Assembly (NCBI RefSeq): GCF_005222675.1
Contig: NZ_STGE01000072.1
Coordinates: 103,535-167,534, forward strand
Source of the DNA: Mycolicibacterium sp. CR10
Lineage (GTDB): Bacteria; Actinomycetota; Actinomycetes; Mycobacteriales; Mycobacteriaceae
Direction: 5' to 3'
Length of the DNA stretch: 64,000 nt
Position 1 is the stretch's first letter. Every line of letters begins with the position of its first letter. Positions 26,592 to 35,631 of this stretch are shown here, in pieces. The translations under genes and the position numbers were made by a program. The notes under the pieces were generated by a model. That model had not been told where the DNA came from. It saw nothing but the letters and a program-made list of their open reading frames with translations, and made no database searches.

Positions 26592-26654
26592 CGCAGCGGG
26601 CAAAGATCAGTGCAGAACTTCCGTCAGTTTCTGACATATTTGGACGGCCGCCGT

Positions 26655-27629
26655 TCACCGCAGCGACACGACGACCTTGCCCCTGGCCGTCCGATCCTCC
26701 AGCGAGGCGATGGCCTCCGCGGCACGCTCGAGCGGATACACCTCCGGTTGCGGCGCAGGCACCGCCCCGGACGCCAGCAGCGGCTCAAGCTCGGCCCACT
26801 GCTCGGCCAGGTATCCGGGGTGGGTCATCGTCCAGGCACCCCAGCCGACACCGACGGCGTCGACGTTGTTGAGCAGCAGCCGGTTCACCTTGATCGAGGG
26901 GATCTCACCGGCGGTGAACCCGATGACGAGAAGCCGGCCGCCCTGGGCCAGCGAACGCAGCGAATCGGTCACCCGGTCGCCGCCCACCGGGTCGACGACG
27001 ATATCCACGCCACGCCCGTCGGTCAGTGTCTTCACCGCGTCCTTGAACCCGTCGGCGAGCACCACGTCGGTGGCCCCGGCCGCCCGGGCGACGTCGGCCT
27101 TGGCCTCGCTGCTGACCACCGCGATCGTCCGGGCCGCGCCGAACGCGGGCGCCAGCCTCAACGTCGAGGTTCCGATACCGCCCGCGGCACCATGAACGAG
27201 CAGCGTTTCACCGTCGCTCAACCTGCCGCGGTTGCGCAACGCGAAGTGCATCGTCAGGTCATTGAACAGCAGCCCGGCTCCCGCTTCGAATGACACCGCG
27301 TCCGGTAGCGCGAAGAGTCTTTCCGGTTGCAGGGCAACAACTTCGGCCATCGCGCCACACAGCATCGTCAGACCGACTACCCGGTCGCCCGTCCGGACGT
27401 GCGCGCCGTCGGGGGCGCTGCGCACCACGCCGGCGATCTCCGCGCCCGGCGTGTAGGGCATGGCCGGCTTGTACTGATAGAGCCCGCGGGACTGCAGCGC
27501 GTCGGGGAAAGCCACCCCGGCGGCGTGGACATCGACGATCACCATGCCCTCGGCGGTGTCGGGTTCGTCGATCTCGACGACCTTGGCGGCCTGCGGTCCT
27601 TCGAGTTCGGCTATCTGTATCGCGCGCAT
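26655..27629 (-). CDS. Zinc-independent quinone oxidoreductase / MDR family dehydrogenase
   Basis: The 324-residue protein is a medium-chain reductase of the NADPH:quinone oxidoreductase (zeta-crystallin) branch. The cofactor loop is VHGAAGGIGTSTLRLA, followed by VVSSEAKADVARAAGATDVV; catalytic zinc cysteines of alcohol dehydrogenases are absent. PYTPGAEIAGVV is the usual N-terminal domain signature. It resembles FadB4 (Rv3141) of M. tuberculosis in length and wording, but I cannot confirm orthology. The ATG at 27629 (MRAIQIAELEG) is preferred to a GTG at 27647. Confidence 0.82.
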   Translation of the reverse strand: MRAIQIAELEGPQAAKVVEIDEPDTAEGMVIVDVHAAGVAFPDALQSRGLYQYKPAMPYTPGAEIAGVVRSAPDGAHVRTGDRVVGLTMLCGAMAEVVALQPERLFALPDAVSFEAGAGLLFNDLTMHFALRNRGRLSDGETLLVHGAAGGIGTSTLRLAPAFGAARTIAVVSSEAKADVARAAGATDVVLADGFKDAVKTLTDGRGVDIVVDPVGGDRVTDSLRSLAQGGRLLVIGFTAGEIPSIKVNRLLLNNVDAVGVGWGAWTMTHPGYLAEQWAELEPLLASGAVPAPQPEVYPLERAAEAIASLEDRTARGKVVVSLR

Positions 27630-27724
27630 CTGACCATTTAACTGCACCGTCGGCTGCGGTCTGCGGCGGTACAGTCAGCTACGCGGCAACGTCGCCGCAC
27701 TCGGGGAATGCACGGGGAGCGCGG

Positions 27725-28699
27725 ATGGCACCAGGTGGGAGCACTCCAACGCGGGGTGCGGGATTCGCCCCGGCCCAGGCGCTGCCGCAGGGGCGCGTCG
27801 TCGACGTCCGCTCCAGCGACGGCGTGCGGTTGCACACCGAGGTCTTCGGCCCGCAGGACGGGTATCCGATCGTGCTCGCGCACGGCATCACCTGCGCCAT
27901 CCCGGTCTGGGCGTACCAGATCGCCGACCTGGCCGAGCATTACCGGGTGATCGCCTATGACCACCGCGGCCACGGCAGAAGCTCGGTGCCGACGGGCCGG
28001 CACGGCTACAGCATCGACCACCTGGCCGCCGACCTGGACGCCGTGCTCGATGCGACGCTGGCACCCGGCGAGCGGGCCGTCATCGCCGGCCATTCGATGG
28101 GCGGCATCGCGATCACCTCGTGGGCCGAGCGGCACCCGCACCGGGTCGCCCAGCGCGCCGACGCGGTGGCGCTGATCAACACGACGACCGGCGACCTGCT
28201 GCGCAACGTGAAGTTCCTGCCGGTGCCGCCGACCTTCTCGGGTGCGCGGGTGCGGGCGGCGGGGTCGCTGCTGAAGACCTTCGGTGCAGCGCCGCTGGTG
28301 CGCGCCGCCGACCGTCCCAGCCGGCGCTTCGTGTCGACGATCGCGGTGGGACGCGACGCCGACCCCGAGATCGTCGACTTCGTCTTCGAGTTGTTCAACA
28401 GCACCCCGGCTGCCGGACGCGGGGGCTGGGCCCGGGTCCTGGTGGATCACCTCGGCCCGCAGCACATCGGGATGAAGAACCTCACCGTGCCGACACTGGT
28501 CATCGGCAGTCAGAAGGACCGGCTGCTGCCGATGGTGTCGTCGCGCCGCATCGCTGCGACCGCACCGAACCTGGCCCGGCTCGTCGAGCTCTCCGGTGGC
28601 CACTGCGCCATCCTGGAGTGCCCCGCGGACGTCAACGGGCAACTGCGCTGGTTGATCGACACCGTCACGACCGGGGCGAGCGAAGCGACGGGGGGGTAG
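27725..28699 (+). CDS. hpx: Alpha/beta hydrolase, Hpx-like (Rv3171c type)
   Basis: The 324-residue protein has HGITCAIPVWAYQIADLA, the active-site approach YDHRGHGRS, nucleophile GHSMGG, and the catalytic His in LSGGHCAILE. It closely follows M. tuberculosis Rv3171c, called Hpx (non-haem haloperoxidase), though true physiological halogenation is doubtful for this family. Its pairing with the AofH gene, end to end with no bases between, repeats the Rv3170-Rv3171c neighbourhood. ATG 27725 follows GGGAGCGCGG. A hydrolase role on esters or peracids is the safer functional statement. Confidence 0.8.
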   Translation: MAPGGSTPTRGAGFAPAQALPQGRVVDVRSSDGVRLHTEVFGPQDGYPIVLAHGITCAIPVWAYQIADLAEHYRVIAYDHRGHGRSSVPTGRHGYSIDHLAADLDAVLDATLAPGERAVIAGHSMGGIAITSWAERHPHRVAQRADAVALINTTTGDLLRNVKFLPVPPTFSGARVRAAGSLLKTFGAAPLVRAADRPSRRFVSTIAVGRDADPEIVDFVFELFNSTPAAGRGGWARVLVDHLGPQHIGMKNLTVPTLVIGSQKDRLLPMVSSRRIAATAPNLARLVELSGGHCAILECPADVNGQLRWLIDTVTTGASEATGG

Positions 28700-30043
28700 T
28701 CAGCGACGCGCCGTCAGCTCCCGATGTGCCTCGGCGGCCGCCCGCACACCGGAGCGCACCGCTCCGTCGAGAAACCCCGTCCACTCGTCGGCGGTTTCGG
28801 TACCCGCCCAGAAGATGGTGTCCACCGGCGAGCGCAGCCACCGTCCATACGCCGTCCAGGATCCGGGCGGTACCGCCGCCGTCGGCCCGCCGGGAGCGAA
28901 TTGCTCTGTGCCCCAGCAGTGGTCGAGATAGTCCAGTGGGTCGGACGCAGCCTCGCCGAAGAGCGCGGCGAAACCGGCGAGTGCGACCTCGCGTCGCTCC
29001 TCGCTCGGCAGCGGATCGAACATCCGCGCATCGGTGAACCCCAGCAGGATGCCCGGACCGGTATCGCCGGGGCTGACGTCGAAGGTGATGAAGACCGGGC
29101 CCTCGTCGGACAGCGCCTCACCCGAGCAGCCGTTGTCCCGCCAGAACGGCCTGTCGTAGGCGGCGTAGGCCTTGCTGAGGTGGCCCTGTGGCCAGTGTCG
29201 TGTCAGCTCCTGGTGTTCCTTCGGCAGCGGCGGATCGAACTCGATGCCACCGCGGTGCTCGGGCGGGATCGCGACGACCACGGCGCGGGCGGTGAAGTCG
29301 CCGCGACCGGTGGCGACGGTCAGGCCGCCGTCGGGGTGACGCTGAATGCGGTGGACGGGCGCGTCCAGGACCACCCGCTCGCCGAGGGCCTCGGCCATCC
29401 GCACCGCGATCTGCTGGGTTCCGGCCGGGAACCGGTCCTGCTGGGCACCGCCCTCGACGTCGAGCATGCGGCCGAGACCGCCCGCGGCTTTCACATAGCG
29501 CACCGCGTGCAGCATCGAGACGGCGTCGGGTTCGCATCCCCATGTCACCCGCGCCATGATCGCCATCAGGTCCCGTGTCGAGGCACCCGCGTGCACCGAG
29601 CGCAGCCACTGGTCGAGCGAGACGGCATCGAGGTCCGCGGCCAGCGGGGAGGTCCACGGCTCGGCCACCGCCACCTTGCGGCTGATCCGGTCGAAACGCC
29701 ACTGGATCCGTGACACGTCGAGCAGTTCGACGATCGACAGCCGCGGAATGGTGCTGCGGTAGGAGCGCACCCGGCCGCGCCAGCGGATCAGGTTCTTGCC
29801 GTGCCCGTACGTCGGCACGGACTCGCATCCCAGTTCGGCGGCCAGAGCGAGCACCGCGTCCTGCGTCGGACCGACGAACGTCCCACCGAGATCGACCGGC
29901 GCGCCCGCCAAGGTGACGGTGTACGAGCGGCCGCCCACCCGGTCGCGGCCTTCGACGACGACGACGTCGTGCCCGAGGCGCACCAGCTCGCGCGCTGCGG
30001 ACAGCCCGGCGAATCCCGATCCCACCACGACGACGTCAGTCAT
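28700..30043 (-). CDS. aofH: Flavin-containing monoamine oxidase AofH
   Basis: This 447-residue protein starts with the FAD loop VVVVGSGFAGLSAARELVRLG and EGRDRVGGRS, and has GGTFVGPTQDAVLALA, TWGCEPDAVSMLHA and the C-terminal FAD segment WAGTETADEWTGFLDGAVRSG. It matches M. tuberculosis AofH (Rv3170, 448 residues) throughout as I recall it. It would oxidise primary amines to aldehydes with peroxide release. The ATG at 30043 begins directly before the FAD strand; the open frame upstream is non-coding in character. It is divergent from the F420-type oxidoreductase gene. Confidence 0.88.
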   Translation of the reverse strand: MTDVVVVGSGFAGLSAARELVRLGHDVVVVEGRDRVGGRSYTVTLAGAPVDLGGTFVGPTQDAVLALAAELGCESVPTYGHGKNLIRWRGRVRSYRSTIPRLSIVELLDVSRIQWRFDRISRKVAVAEPWTSPLAADLDAVSLDQWLRSVHAGASTRDLMAIMARVTWGCEPDAVSMLHAVRYVKAAGGLGRMLDVEGGAQQDRFPAGTQQIAVRMAEALGERVVLDAPVHRIQRHPDGGLTVATGRGDFTARAVVVAIPPEHRGGIEFDPPLPKEHQELTRHWPQGHLSKAYAAYDRPFWRDNGCSGEALSDEGPVFITFDVSPGDTGPGILLGFTDARMFDPLPSEERREVALAGFAALFGEAASDPLDYLDHCWGTEQFAPGGPTAAVPPGSWTAYGRWLRSPVDTIFWAGTETADEWTGFLDGAVRSGVRAAAEAHRELTARR

Positions 30044-30125
30044 GCCCCGATCCTTGCGGATTCGGCGCGGGAAACCGACGGCAACGGTCGTTTTGCGCGC
30101 CGGATTCACACTAGGGTTGCCGATT

Positions 30126-31112
30126 GTGCAGGTGATGACGGCGCTGTTCGGGCCAGTTGACGCGATCGAACGGGCGCAGGCGCTGCGCGAGGCCGGGGCC
30201 AGCGGGGTGTTCACCTTCGAAGGACCGCACGACGTGTTCACGCCGCTGACGCTGGCGTCGACCGTCGGCGGTCTGGATCTGATGACGAACGTCGCGATTG
30301 CGTTTCCGCGCAACCCGATTCAGCTCGCGCACCAGGCCGTCGACCACCAGATCCTCAGCGGCGGCCGGTTCACCCTCGGGCTGGGCACCCAGATCCGGGC
30401 GCAGATCGAGAAGCGGTACGGCGCCGAGTTCGACAAGCCGGTGGCCCGGATGCGGGAGCTCGTCGGTGCGTTGCGGGCGATTTTCGCCACGTGGACCACG
30501 GGGGAGCGGCTGAACTTCCAGGGCGAGTTCTATCGACACACGCTGATGACGCCGACGTTCGTCCCCCGCGCGGAGTTCACACCGCCGCCCATTTATGTGG
30601 GGGCTCTTGGCCCGCGGCTGACGCGGATGACGGCGGAGGTCGCCGACGGTCTGCTGGTGATGCCGTTCGGGTCGAAGCGATTCCTGCGCGAGGTGACGAT
30701 GCCCAACGTCGCGGAGGGTCTCGCCGCGGCCGGCCGCAGCGCCGGGGAGCTGGCGGTGGTGCCCGAGATCATCGTCTCCGTCGCCGAACAGGATCCCGAC
30801 CACATGTCCGCACGACGACTGCTGTCGTTCTACGGTTCCACCCCCGCCTACCGGCCGGTGCTCGAGGTGCACGGCTGGGGTGACCTGCAGCCCGACCTCA
30901 ATGCGATGTCCAAGCAGGGCCGTTGGGAGGACATGGCGCGGCTGATCGACGACGACATCCTGCACACCATCGCCGCGTGTGGCACCCCCGCCGAGATCGC
31001 TGCGCATATCAGGGACCGCGTCGACGGCGTCTCGGAGCGGATCTGTCTGTATCAGCCCGGCCCGATCGCGATCGATTCGTTGAGCGAGATCGTCGACGCG
31101 CTGGCGGGCTGA
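30126..31112 (+). CDS. LLM-class F420-dependent oxidoreductase
   Basis: This 328-residue protein is a TIM-barrel luciferase-like monooxygenase family member: EGPHDVFTPLTLAST, NVAIAFPRNPIQLAHQA, SGGRFTLGLGTQIRAQIEKRYG and PPIYVGALGPRLTRMTAEVADG are all family signatures. The subgroup (as in TIGR03617) is mycobacterial and expected to use F420 rather than FMN. GTG 30126 is used as start; an in-frame ATG lies three codons later. Substrate unknown. It is followed 40 bases later by an EthA-type monooxygenase on the same strand. Confidence 0.8.
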   Translation: MQVMTALFGPVDAIERAQALREAGASGVFTFEGPHDVFTPLTLASTVGGLDLMTNVAIAFPRNPIQLAHQAVDHQILSGGRFTLGLGTQIRAQIEKRYGAEFDKPVARMRELVGALRAIFATWTTGERLNFQGEFYRHTLMTPTFVPRAEFTPPPIYVGALGPRLTRMTAEVADGLLVMPFGSKRFLREVTMPNVAEGLAAAGRSAGELAVVPEIIVSVAEQDPDHMSARRLLSFYGSTPAYRPVLEVHGWGDLQPDLNAMSKQGRWEDMARLIDDDILHTIAACGTPAEIAAHIRDRVDGVSERICLYQPGPIAIDSLSEIVDALAG

Positions 31113-31152
31113 CACCTAGTCTGGTACGCGGGGGGACCAAGGGAGGTTGCGG

Positions 31153-32634
31153 ATGGACGAGCACCAGGCAGATGCGGACTATTCCGACGTCATCATCATC
31201 GGCGCGGGCATCTCCGGGATCGGGGCCGCGTATCGCATCACGGAGCGAAATCCGCAGCTGAGCTACACGATCCTGGAGCGGCGATCCCGCATCGGCGGCA
31301 CGTGGGACCTGTTCCGCTACCCGGGCATCCGATCCGACAGCGACATCTTCACGCTGTCGTTCCCGTGGGAGCCGTGGACGCGCCATGAGAACGTGGCCGA
31401 CGGCGAATACATCCGGGAGTACCTGGAGACCACGGCACACAAGCACGGTATCGACGAGCACATGCGGTTCGACACCTACGTGAAGTCGGCGGAATGGGAT
31501 TCGACGACGGACACGTGGACGGTGCGCGCCGAGCAGAACGGTCAGGAACGTCTCTACCGCGGCCGCTTCGTGTTCTTCGGCACCGGCTACTACAGCTACG
31601 ACCACCCGTATACGCCGGAGTTCCCCGGGATCGAGAACTTCGGCGGCGACGTGGTGCATCCACAGTTCTGGCCAGAGAATCTGGACTACACCGGCAAGCG
31701 GGTGGTGGTGATCGGCAGTGGGGCCACCGCGATCAGCCTCATCCCGGCACTGTCGGAGAAGGCGTCGCACGTCACCATGCTGCAGCGGTCGCCGACGTAC
31801 ATGATGTCGATGCCGCGTGTCGATCCGATGGTCGACTTCATCCGGAAGGTGTTGCCGCGGCGTATGTCCCACTCCGTGGTGCGGGTGCGCAATGCGGCGT
31901 TCCATGTATCGACGTACTTCATGTTCCGGCTGGCGCCGAAGTTCGGGCGCAAGCTCATCCGCAGCCGGACCAAGGCGGCACTGCCCGCGGGCTACAACGT
32001 CGACCTGCACTTCAAGCCGAAGTACAACCCGTGGGACCAGCGGATGTGCCTGATCCTCGACCACGATCTGTTCAATGAGATCGGCCAGGGCCGCGCCGAG
32101 GTGGTGACCGACAACATCGATCACGTCGACGAGAAGGGCATCGTGCTGGCGTCGGGTGCCCGGGTGGACGCCGACGTCATCGTCACCGCGACGGGCCTGC
32201 AGTTGCAGGCGCTCGGCGGCATCCGGCTTTTCGTCGACGACACCGAGGTCAACGCCACCGACCGCTTCGTCTACAAGGAATACCTCCTCGAGGACGTGCC
32301 GAACATGGCGTGGTGCATCGGGTACACGAACGCGTCGTGGACGCTGCGCGCGGACATGACGGCCAAGGCGGTCGCGAAGCTGTTGGCCTACATGGACTCT
32401 CGCGGCTACACCCACGCGTACCCGCATCGCGGAGGCGAACCGATCGCCGAGAAGCCGGCCTTCGATCTGCAGGCGGGCTACATCAAGCGGTCGCCGCACG
32501 CGCTACCGAAATCGGGCACACATCGGCCGTGGAACGTGCGGCACAACTACGTGCTCGACGTGATCGACCACCGGTTCGATCGGATCGAGGAGTCGATGGT
32601 GTTCGGCCGCGCCGCGGTCCGCGAACCCGCCTAG
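31153..32634 (+). CDS. EthA-family Baeyer-Villiger monooxygenase
   Basis: The 493-residue protein has the same layout as M. tuberculosis EthA: VIIIGAGISGIGAAYRI, RIGGTWDLFRYPGIRSDSD, the modified fingerprint region ending VVHPQFWPE, VVVIGSGATAISLIP, and TATGLQLQALGG. GGAGG lies before ATG 31153. Enzymes of this group oxidise ketones to esters and sulfides to sulfoxides, and EthA activates ethionamide. Mycobacteria carry many paralogues, so I do not assign the ethA name, and no ethR-like gene is beside it. It is convergent with the Rv3169-type gene across a 22-bp inverted repeat. Confidence 0.85.
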   Translation: MDEHQADADYSDVIIIGAGISGIGAAYRITERNPQLSYTILERRSRIGGTWDLFRYPGIRSDSDIFTLSFPWEPWTRHENVADGEYIREYLETTAHKHGIDEHMRFDTYVKSAEWDSTTDTWTVRAEQNGQERLYRGRFVFFGTGYYSYDHPYTPEFPGIENFGGDVVHPQFWPENLDYTGKRVVVIGSGATAISLIPALSEKASHVTMLQRSPTYMMSMPRVDPMVDFIRKVLPRRMSHSVVRVRNAAFHVSTYFMFRLAPKFGRKLIRSRTKAALPAGYNVDLHFKPKYNPWDQRMCLILDHDLFNEIGQGRAEVVTDNIDHVDEKGIVLASGARVDADVIVTATGLQLQALGGIRLFVDDTEVNATDRFVYKEYLLEDVPNMAWCIGYTNASWTLRADMTAKAVAKLLAYMDSRGYTHAYPHRGGEPIAEKPAFDLQAGYIKRSPHALPKSGTHRPWNVRHNYVLDVIDHRFDRIEESMVFGRAAVREPA

Positions 32635-32641
32635 TCCTTTG

Positions 32642-32704
32642 CGCCGAAATGGCATTCCAGCAGAATTAGTTCGAGAAGACACCTGCTGGAATGCCATTTC
32701 GGCG
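32642..32704. repeat. Perfect 22-bp inverted repeat between convergent genes
   Basis: Bases 32642-32663 and 32683-32704 are perfect reverse complements, separated by 19 bases. The arms contain AAATGGCATTCCAGCAG. The structure fills the 75-base gap between two convergent stop codons. A bidirectional terminator is likely, but there is no T tract, so it could also be a dispersed palindromic repeat. The arms are about 55 percent GC, lower than the surrounding genes. Confidence 0.85.
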
Positions 32705-32709
32705 GAGTG

Positions 32710-33825
32710 TTAGGGCGCGACGGTGAGCCAGTCGGCGAAGCCTGACGGGTCGTGGCGTCCGAGCGCGCCGTGCTCGAACAGACCCCAGCCCTCGCGTTCC
32801 ACCCCGTCCGCGTCGCGGCACACCGCACGCCCGACATGGTCGATGACGCCGAAGCCGGCCCGGCCGACGATCGCCGGGTCGGTCATGTCGTAGGTCAGGC
32901 GCTCGGTGAAGCCTTCGCCCTTCCACACGCCGTGGATCCAGTCGGAATCCCCGCCGTAGCCGCCGCCGACGTGGATCGGCACCGGCAACTTGGATTCGAC
33001 GTCGAAATGTATTGCGCTGCCGTCGGATGCGGTCGCGTCGATGGTTGCGCCGGTGGGGATCCGGGTGCCGGAGCGGTAGTGGATCTTCACCCGTGGCCAG
33101 CCGAGCTGCTCGACGCGGCCGTCCTTCCAGATGCGGGTGCAGTCGTTGAGTGACCGGAACCCGCTGGGGTCCTCCTGGATGATGATGACGATGCCGAAGT
33201 CGTCGAACGCCATCGGCACGTACAGCCACCACATGCCCTCGAAGGGTGGGTCCGCGGGACGCCCTGCGGGTTCGGCCTCGCCGATGGGCCGGATGCCCCA
33301 GGACCGGTCTCGGGTGCCGATCCAGCGCGCCGGGTCCACGTCGATCGTCTCACCGTCGATCGACAGCTGACCGCTCCAGCTGCCCACCTGCGCGAATCGC
33401 TGGGCGTCCAGCGTGACGCGGTTGCCGGCCCGCAGCACGTGCCGCTGCTCCTGCACGACGTCGAACAGGCCCTCCCACGTGAGATCGGCGGCGATTCCCT
33501 CGGTTTCGTCGAGGGTGATGCGCAGCTTGCGCAGTGGTTCGACGACCTCGACGCGGTAGTTGCCGACGTGCTGGTTGAGCCGGTCCTGGTCGATGGCATC
33601 GGAGAGGTGCACCGCGGTCTGCGTGTCGCCGCGCCTCACAAGCAGGAATGCGTCCTTGACGCCCAGGTTCGGGTAGTAGCCGATCCCGGTGATGACGAAG
33701 ATGTCGCCGGTGCGGTCGTGGGCGTTGTAGTAGGCCCGGTCGTAGAAGTTGCGGTCCGAAGATCCCGGCCACGCAATCGGCTGTGGTACCTGGTGCACCG
33801 GGTATTCGTCGATGGGTCCGAGCAT
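32710..33825 (-). CDS. Conserved hypothetical protein, Rv3169-like
   Basis: This 371-residue protein has no signal peptide or membrane helix and is rich in tryptophan, aspartate and beta-strand-like segments (for example DIFVITGIGYYPNLG, WWLYVPMAFDDFGIVIIIQED). It corresponds in length and position to M. tuberculosis Rv3169, a conserved protein of unknown function encoded after the phosphotransferase Rv3168. Its start codon overlaps the phosphotransferase stop by one base, so translation is coupled. The shape suggests a lipocalin- or CrtC-like beta barrel, but this is only an impression. Function unknown. Confidence 0.75.
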   Translation of the reverse strand: MLGPIDEYPVHQVPQPIAWPGSSDRNFYDRAYYNAHDRTGDIFVITGIGYYPNLGVKDAFLLVRRGDTQTAVHLSDAIDQDRLNQHVGNYRVEVVEPLRKLRITLDETEGIAADLTWEGLFDVVQEQRHVLRAGNRVTLDAQRFAQVGSWSGQLSIDGETIDVDPARWIGTRDRSWGIRPIGEAEPAGRPADPPFEGMWWLYVPMAFDDFGIVIIIQEDPSGFRSLNDCTRIWKDGRVEQLGWPRVKIHYRSGTRIPTGATIDATASDGSAIHFDVESKLPVPIHVGGGYGGDSDWIHGVWKGEGFTERLTYDMTDPAIVGRAGFGVIDHVGRAVCRDADGVEREGWGLFEHGALGRHDPSGFADWLTVAP

Positions 33826-34961
33826 CAGTTGGCCTCTCCAATCAGTCTTTTCAGCAGTGACGCGTGATAGAAGAGCGTCTCGATGTCGTCGGGCTTCTCG
33901 GTCTCACCGAAGTGCACCCGACGCGCCCCGGTCCGCATGAACACACAGCACCAGATGACCCCCGAGAACACGTAGAACCACTCGAGGTCGCCGACCTCGA
34001 CGCCGGTGAGGTCGCGATAGGTGGCCCGGACATCGTCCTCGCTCAGGAAGTCCGGCATGCCGGGCATTCCGGCGAGCTTGGTGAGCTCCTGGAAAACCAT
34101 GTGCGCGAAGCTGATCCACGCGACATCGAACTCCCGGGGGCCGACGGTGGCCATCTCCCAGTCCAGGACGGCGACCGGCGTGAAGTCCCGGTAGATGACG
34201 TTGCCGATGCGCGCGTCGCCCCACACCAGAACGGGCTCGGCGGCAGCAACGTCGTCAGGGAAGCGGTCCTCCAGCCAGGCCAGCGCCCGTTCGACCAGAG
34301 GCGAGCGCCCGATGTCGGGCACGCTGAACTCATACCAGCTCTTCAGCCACCCGAAATGGCGGTGCAGAGCGGTCTCACCCGGTGGGTCGACGTCCTGGAG
34401 GAATCCGAACACCTGCTGCGCGTTGGGAATCGAGTGCAACTTGGCCAGCACCTCGATGGTGCTGTCCTGAAGGGCGCGCTGCTGCTCGACCGGGGCGTCG
34501 TAGAGCCAGTTGTCACCGAAGGTGTAGGGCATCACGTCGGGCGGCACGATTCCGTCGACACGATCCATCAGGAAGAACGGCCGGCCCAACACCTGGCCGG
34601 TGGTCTCCAGCCAGCGCACCCGGGGCACCGGGACGTCGGTCAACTCGGCGACCAGGCGGATCACCTCGTGCTGGTGATCGAGGCGGTAGTGCTCGAAGAC
34701 CGGCACATCGGCCTCGGTGGGCGCCACCCGGGCCACCCACTTCTGTTCGACCGGTCGTCCCGCCTGCACCCAGCGCCCGGACAGCAGGATCGTCTCCGAC
34801 GACATGCCGTTGGAGTCGACCCCGCTTTCCACCGTGATCTCCGGTGTGCTGTCGGTCAGTACCGTGGATAGCCACTGAGACAGGGCTGCGGGTACATTCG
34901 TCAGGTCGCGGCTGGACCGCTGAAGCCGTCCCACATCTTCGACGGCTGGTTCATTCGTCAC
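33825..34961 (-). CDS. APH-type phosphotransferase family protein, Rv3168-like
   Basis: The 378-residue protein has the aminoglycoside-phosphotransferase/kinase fold: a nucleotide-binding N-lobe, the catalytic-loop segment VWGDARIGNVIY (the usual His before Gly-Asp is Trp here) and the metal-binding VLDWEMATVGPREFDVAW. Length equals M. tuberculosis Rv3168, whose structure is of this class but whose substrate is not an antibiotic. The GTG at 34961 is chosen because AAGGA precedes it. It is divergent from a TetR gene (Rv3167c-like) and coupled to the Rv3169-like gene. Confidence 0.82.
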   Translation of the reverse strand: MTNEPAVEDVGRLQRSSRDLTNVPAALSQWLSTVLTDSTPEITVESGVDSNGMSSETILLSGRWVQAGRPVEQKWVARVAPTEADVPVFEHYRLDHQHEVIRLVAELTDVPVPRVRWLETTGQVLGRPFFLMDRVDGIVPPDVMPYTFGDNWLYDAPVEQQRALQDSTIEVLAKLHSIPNAQQVFGFLQDVDPPGETALHRHFGWLKSWYEFSVPDIGRSPLVERALAWLEDRFPDDVAAAEPVLVWGDARIGNVIYRDFTPVAVLDWEMATVGPREFDVAWISFAHMVFQELTKLAGMPGMPDFLSEDDVRATYRDLTGVEVGDLEWFYVFSGVIWCCVFMRTGARRVHFGETEKPDDIETLFYHASLLKRLIGEAN

Positions 34962-34989
34962 GAACAGGTCCTTCCCGGCCCCACAGTTA

Positions 34990-35006
34990 CGATACCGTGG
35001 GTAGCG
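34990..35006. promoter_or_regulatory. Imperfect 17-bp palindrome between phosphotransferase and TetR genes
   Basis: CGaTACC-GTG-GGTAgCG has 6 of 7 matched positions per arm and sits three bases before the TetR ATG and 29 bases from the divergent GTG. Its position over the likely promoters makes it a candidate operator for the TetR protein. Confidence 0.45.
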
Positions 35007-35008
35007 AT

Positions 35009-35623
35009 ATGAAAGCAGAGCGGTTGTCTGTTGACAAGTCCCCGAGTGCCGGACGCCCACGGGACCCGCGAATCGACGCTGCCATATTGCGCGCGGCAGC
35101 GGATCTGCTTGTCGAAATCGGCTATGCGAACCTGACGATGGCATCGGTCGCCGAGCGCGCCGGAACCACCAAAACCGCACTGTACCGCCGGTGGTCGAGC
35201 AAGGCGGAGCTTGTCCACGAAGCCGCGTTTCCGGTGACGCCCACGGCCATCCAGACTCCACCGGGAGACATCGAAGCCGACCTGCGAGCGATGATCGCGA
35301 GTTCTCGCGACGTCTTCACCAGCCCCGTTGTGAGTGCCGCGCTGCCGGGTCTGATCGCCGACATGTCGGAAGATTCCGAACTCAGCGGTCGCGTGATGGC
35401 CCGTTTCACCGATCTGTTCGCCGCCGTACGAAACCGGCTCCACGACGCGGTCAGCCGGGGGCAGGTGCGTCCCGGCGTCGACCCCGACAAGCTCGTCGAC
35501 CTCATTGGCGGAGCCACCTTGCTGGCGCTGCTGCAGAAGCCTGAGGAACTCGTCGGACCGGCGTGGGTCGACGACATCGCGGCGATCCTGTTGCGCGGCG
35601 TCGTGGTGCACCCCGAGAGCTGA
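35009..35623 (+). CDS. TetR family regulator, Rv3167c-like
   Basis: The 204-residue protein begins with a basic tail (SAGRPRDPRID) and a TetR DNA-binding domain ending TMASVAERAGTTKTALYRRW, about residues 20-65, then a TetR_C-type domain. It stands divergent to the phosphotransferase/hypothetical pair, the same arrangement as M. tuberculosis Rv3167c-Rv3168-Rv3169, where Rv3167c represses that pair. ATG 35009 is supported because the tail and helix start immediately afterwards. Confidence 0.85.
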   Translation: MKAERLSVDKSPSAGRPRDPRIDAAILRAAADLLVEIGYANLTMASVAERAGTTKTALYRRWSSKAELVHEAAFPVTPTAIQTPPGDIEADLRAMIASSRDVFTSPVVSAALPGLIADMSEDSELSGRVMARFTDLFAAVRNRLHDAVSRGQVRPGVDPDKLVDLIGGATLLALLQKPEELVGPAWVDDIAAILLRGVVVHPES

Positions 35624-35631
35624 TCGGAGCG

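Noticed and set aside
28700..30043. AofH as the missing amine oxidase of the amine operon
   Set aside because: It is 10 kb away, in an AofH-Hpx neighbourhood shared with M. tuberculosis, and not linked to the amine operon by any site.
32642..32704. Classical rho-independent terminator
   Set aside because: The stem is perfect but there is no T tract on either side, so I list it as an inverted repeat.
33825..34961. Aminoglycoside resistance phosphotransferase
   Set aside because: Fold match only; the catalytic-loop His is replaced and the context is the Rv3168 block, not a resistance cassette.
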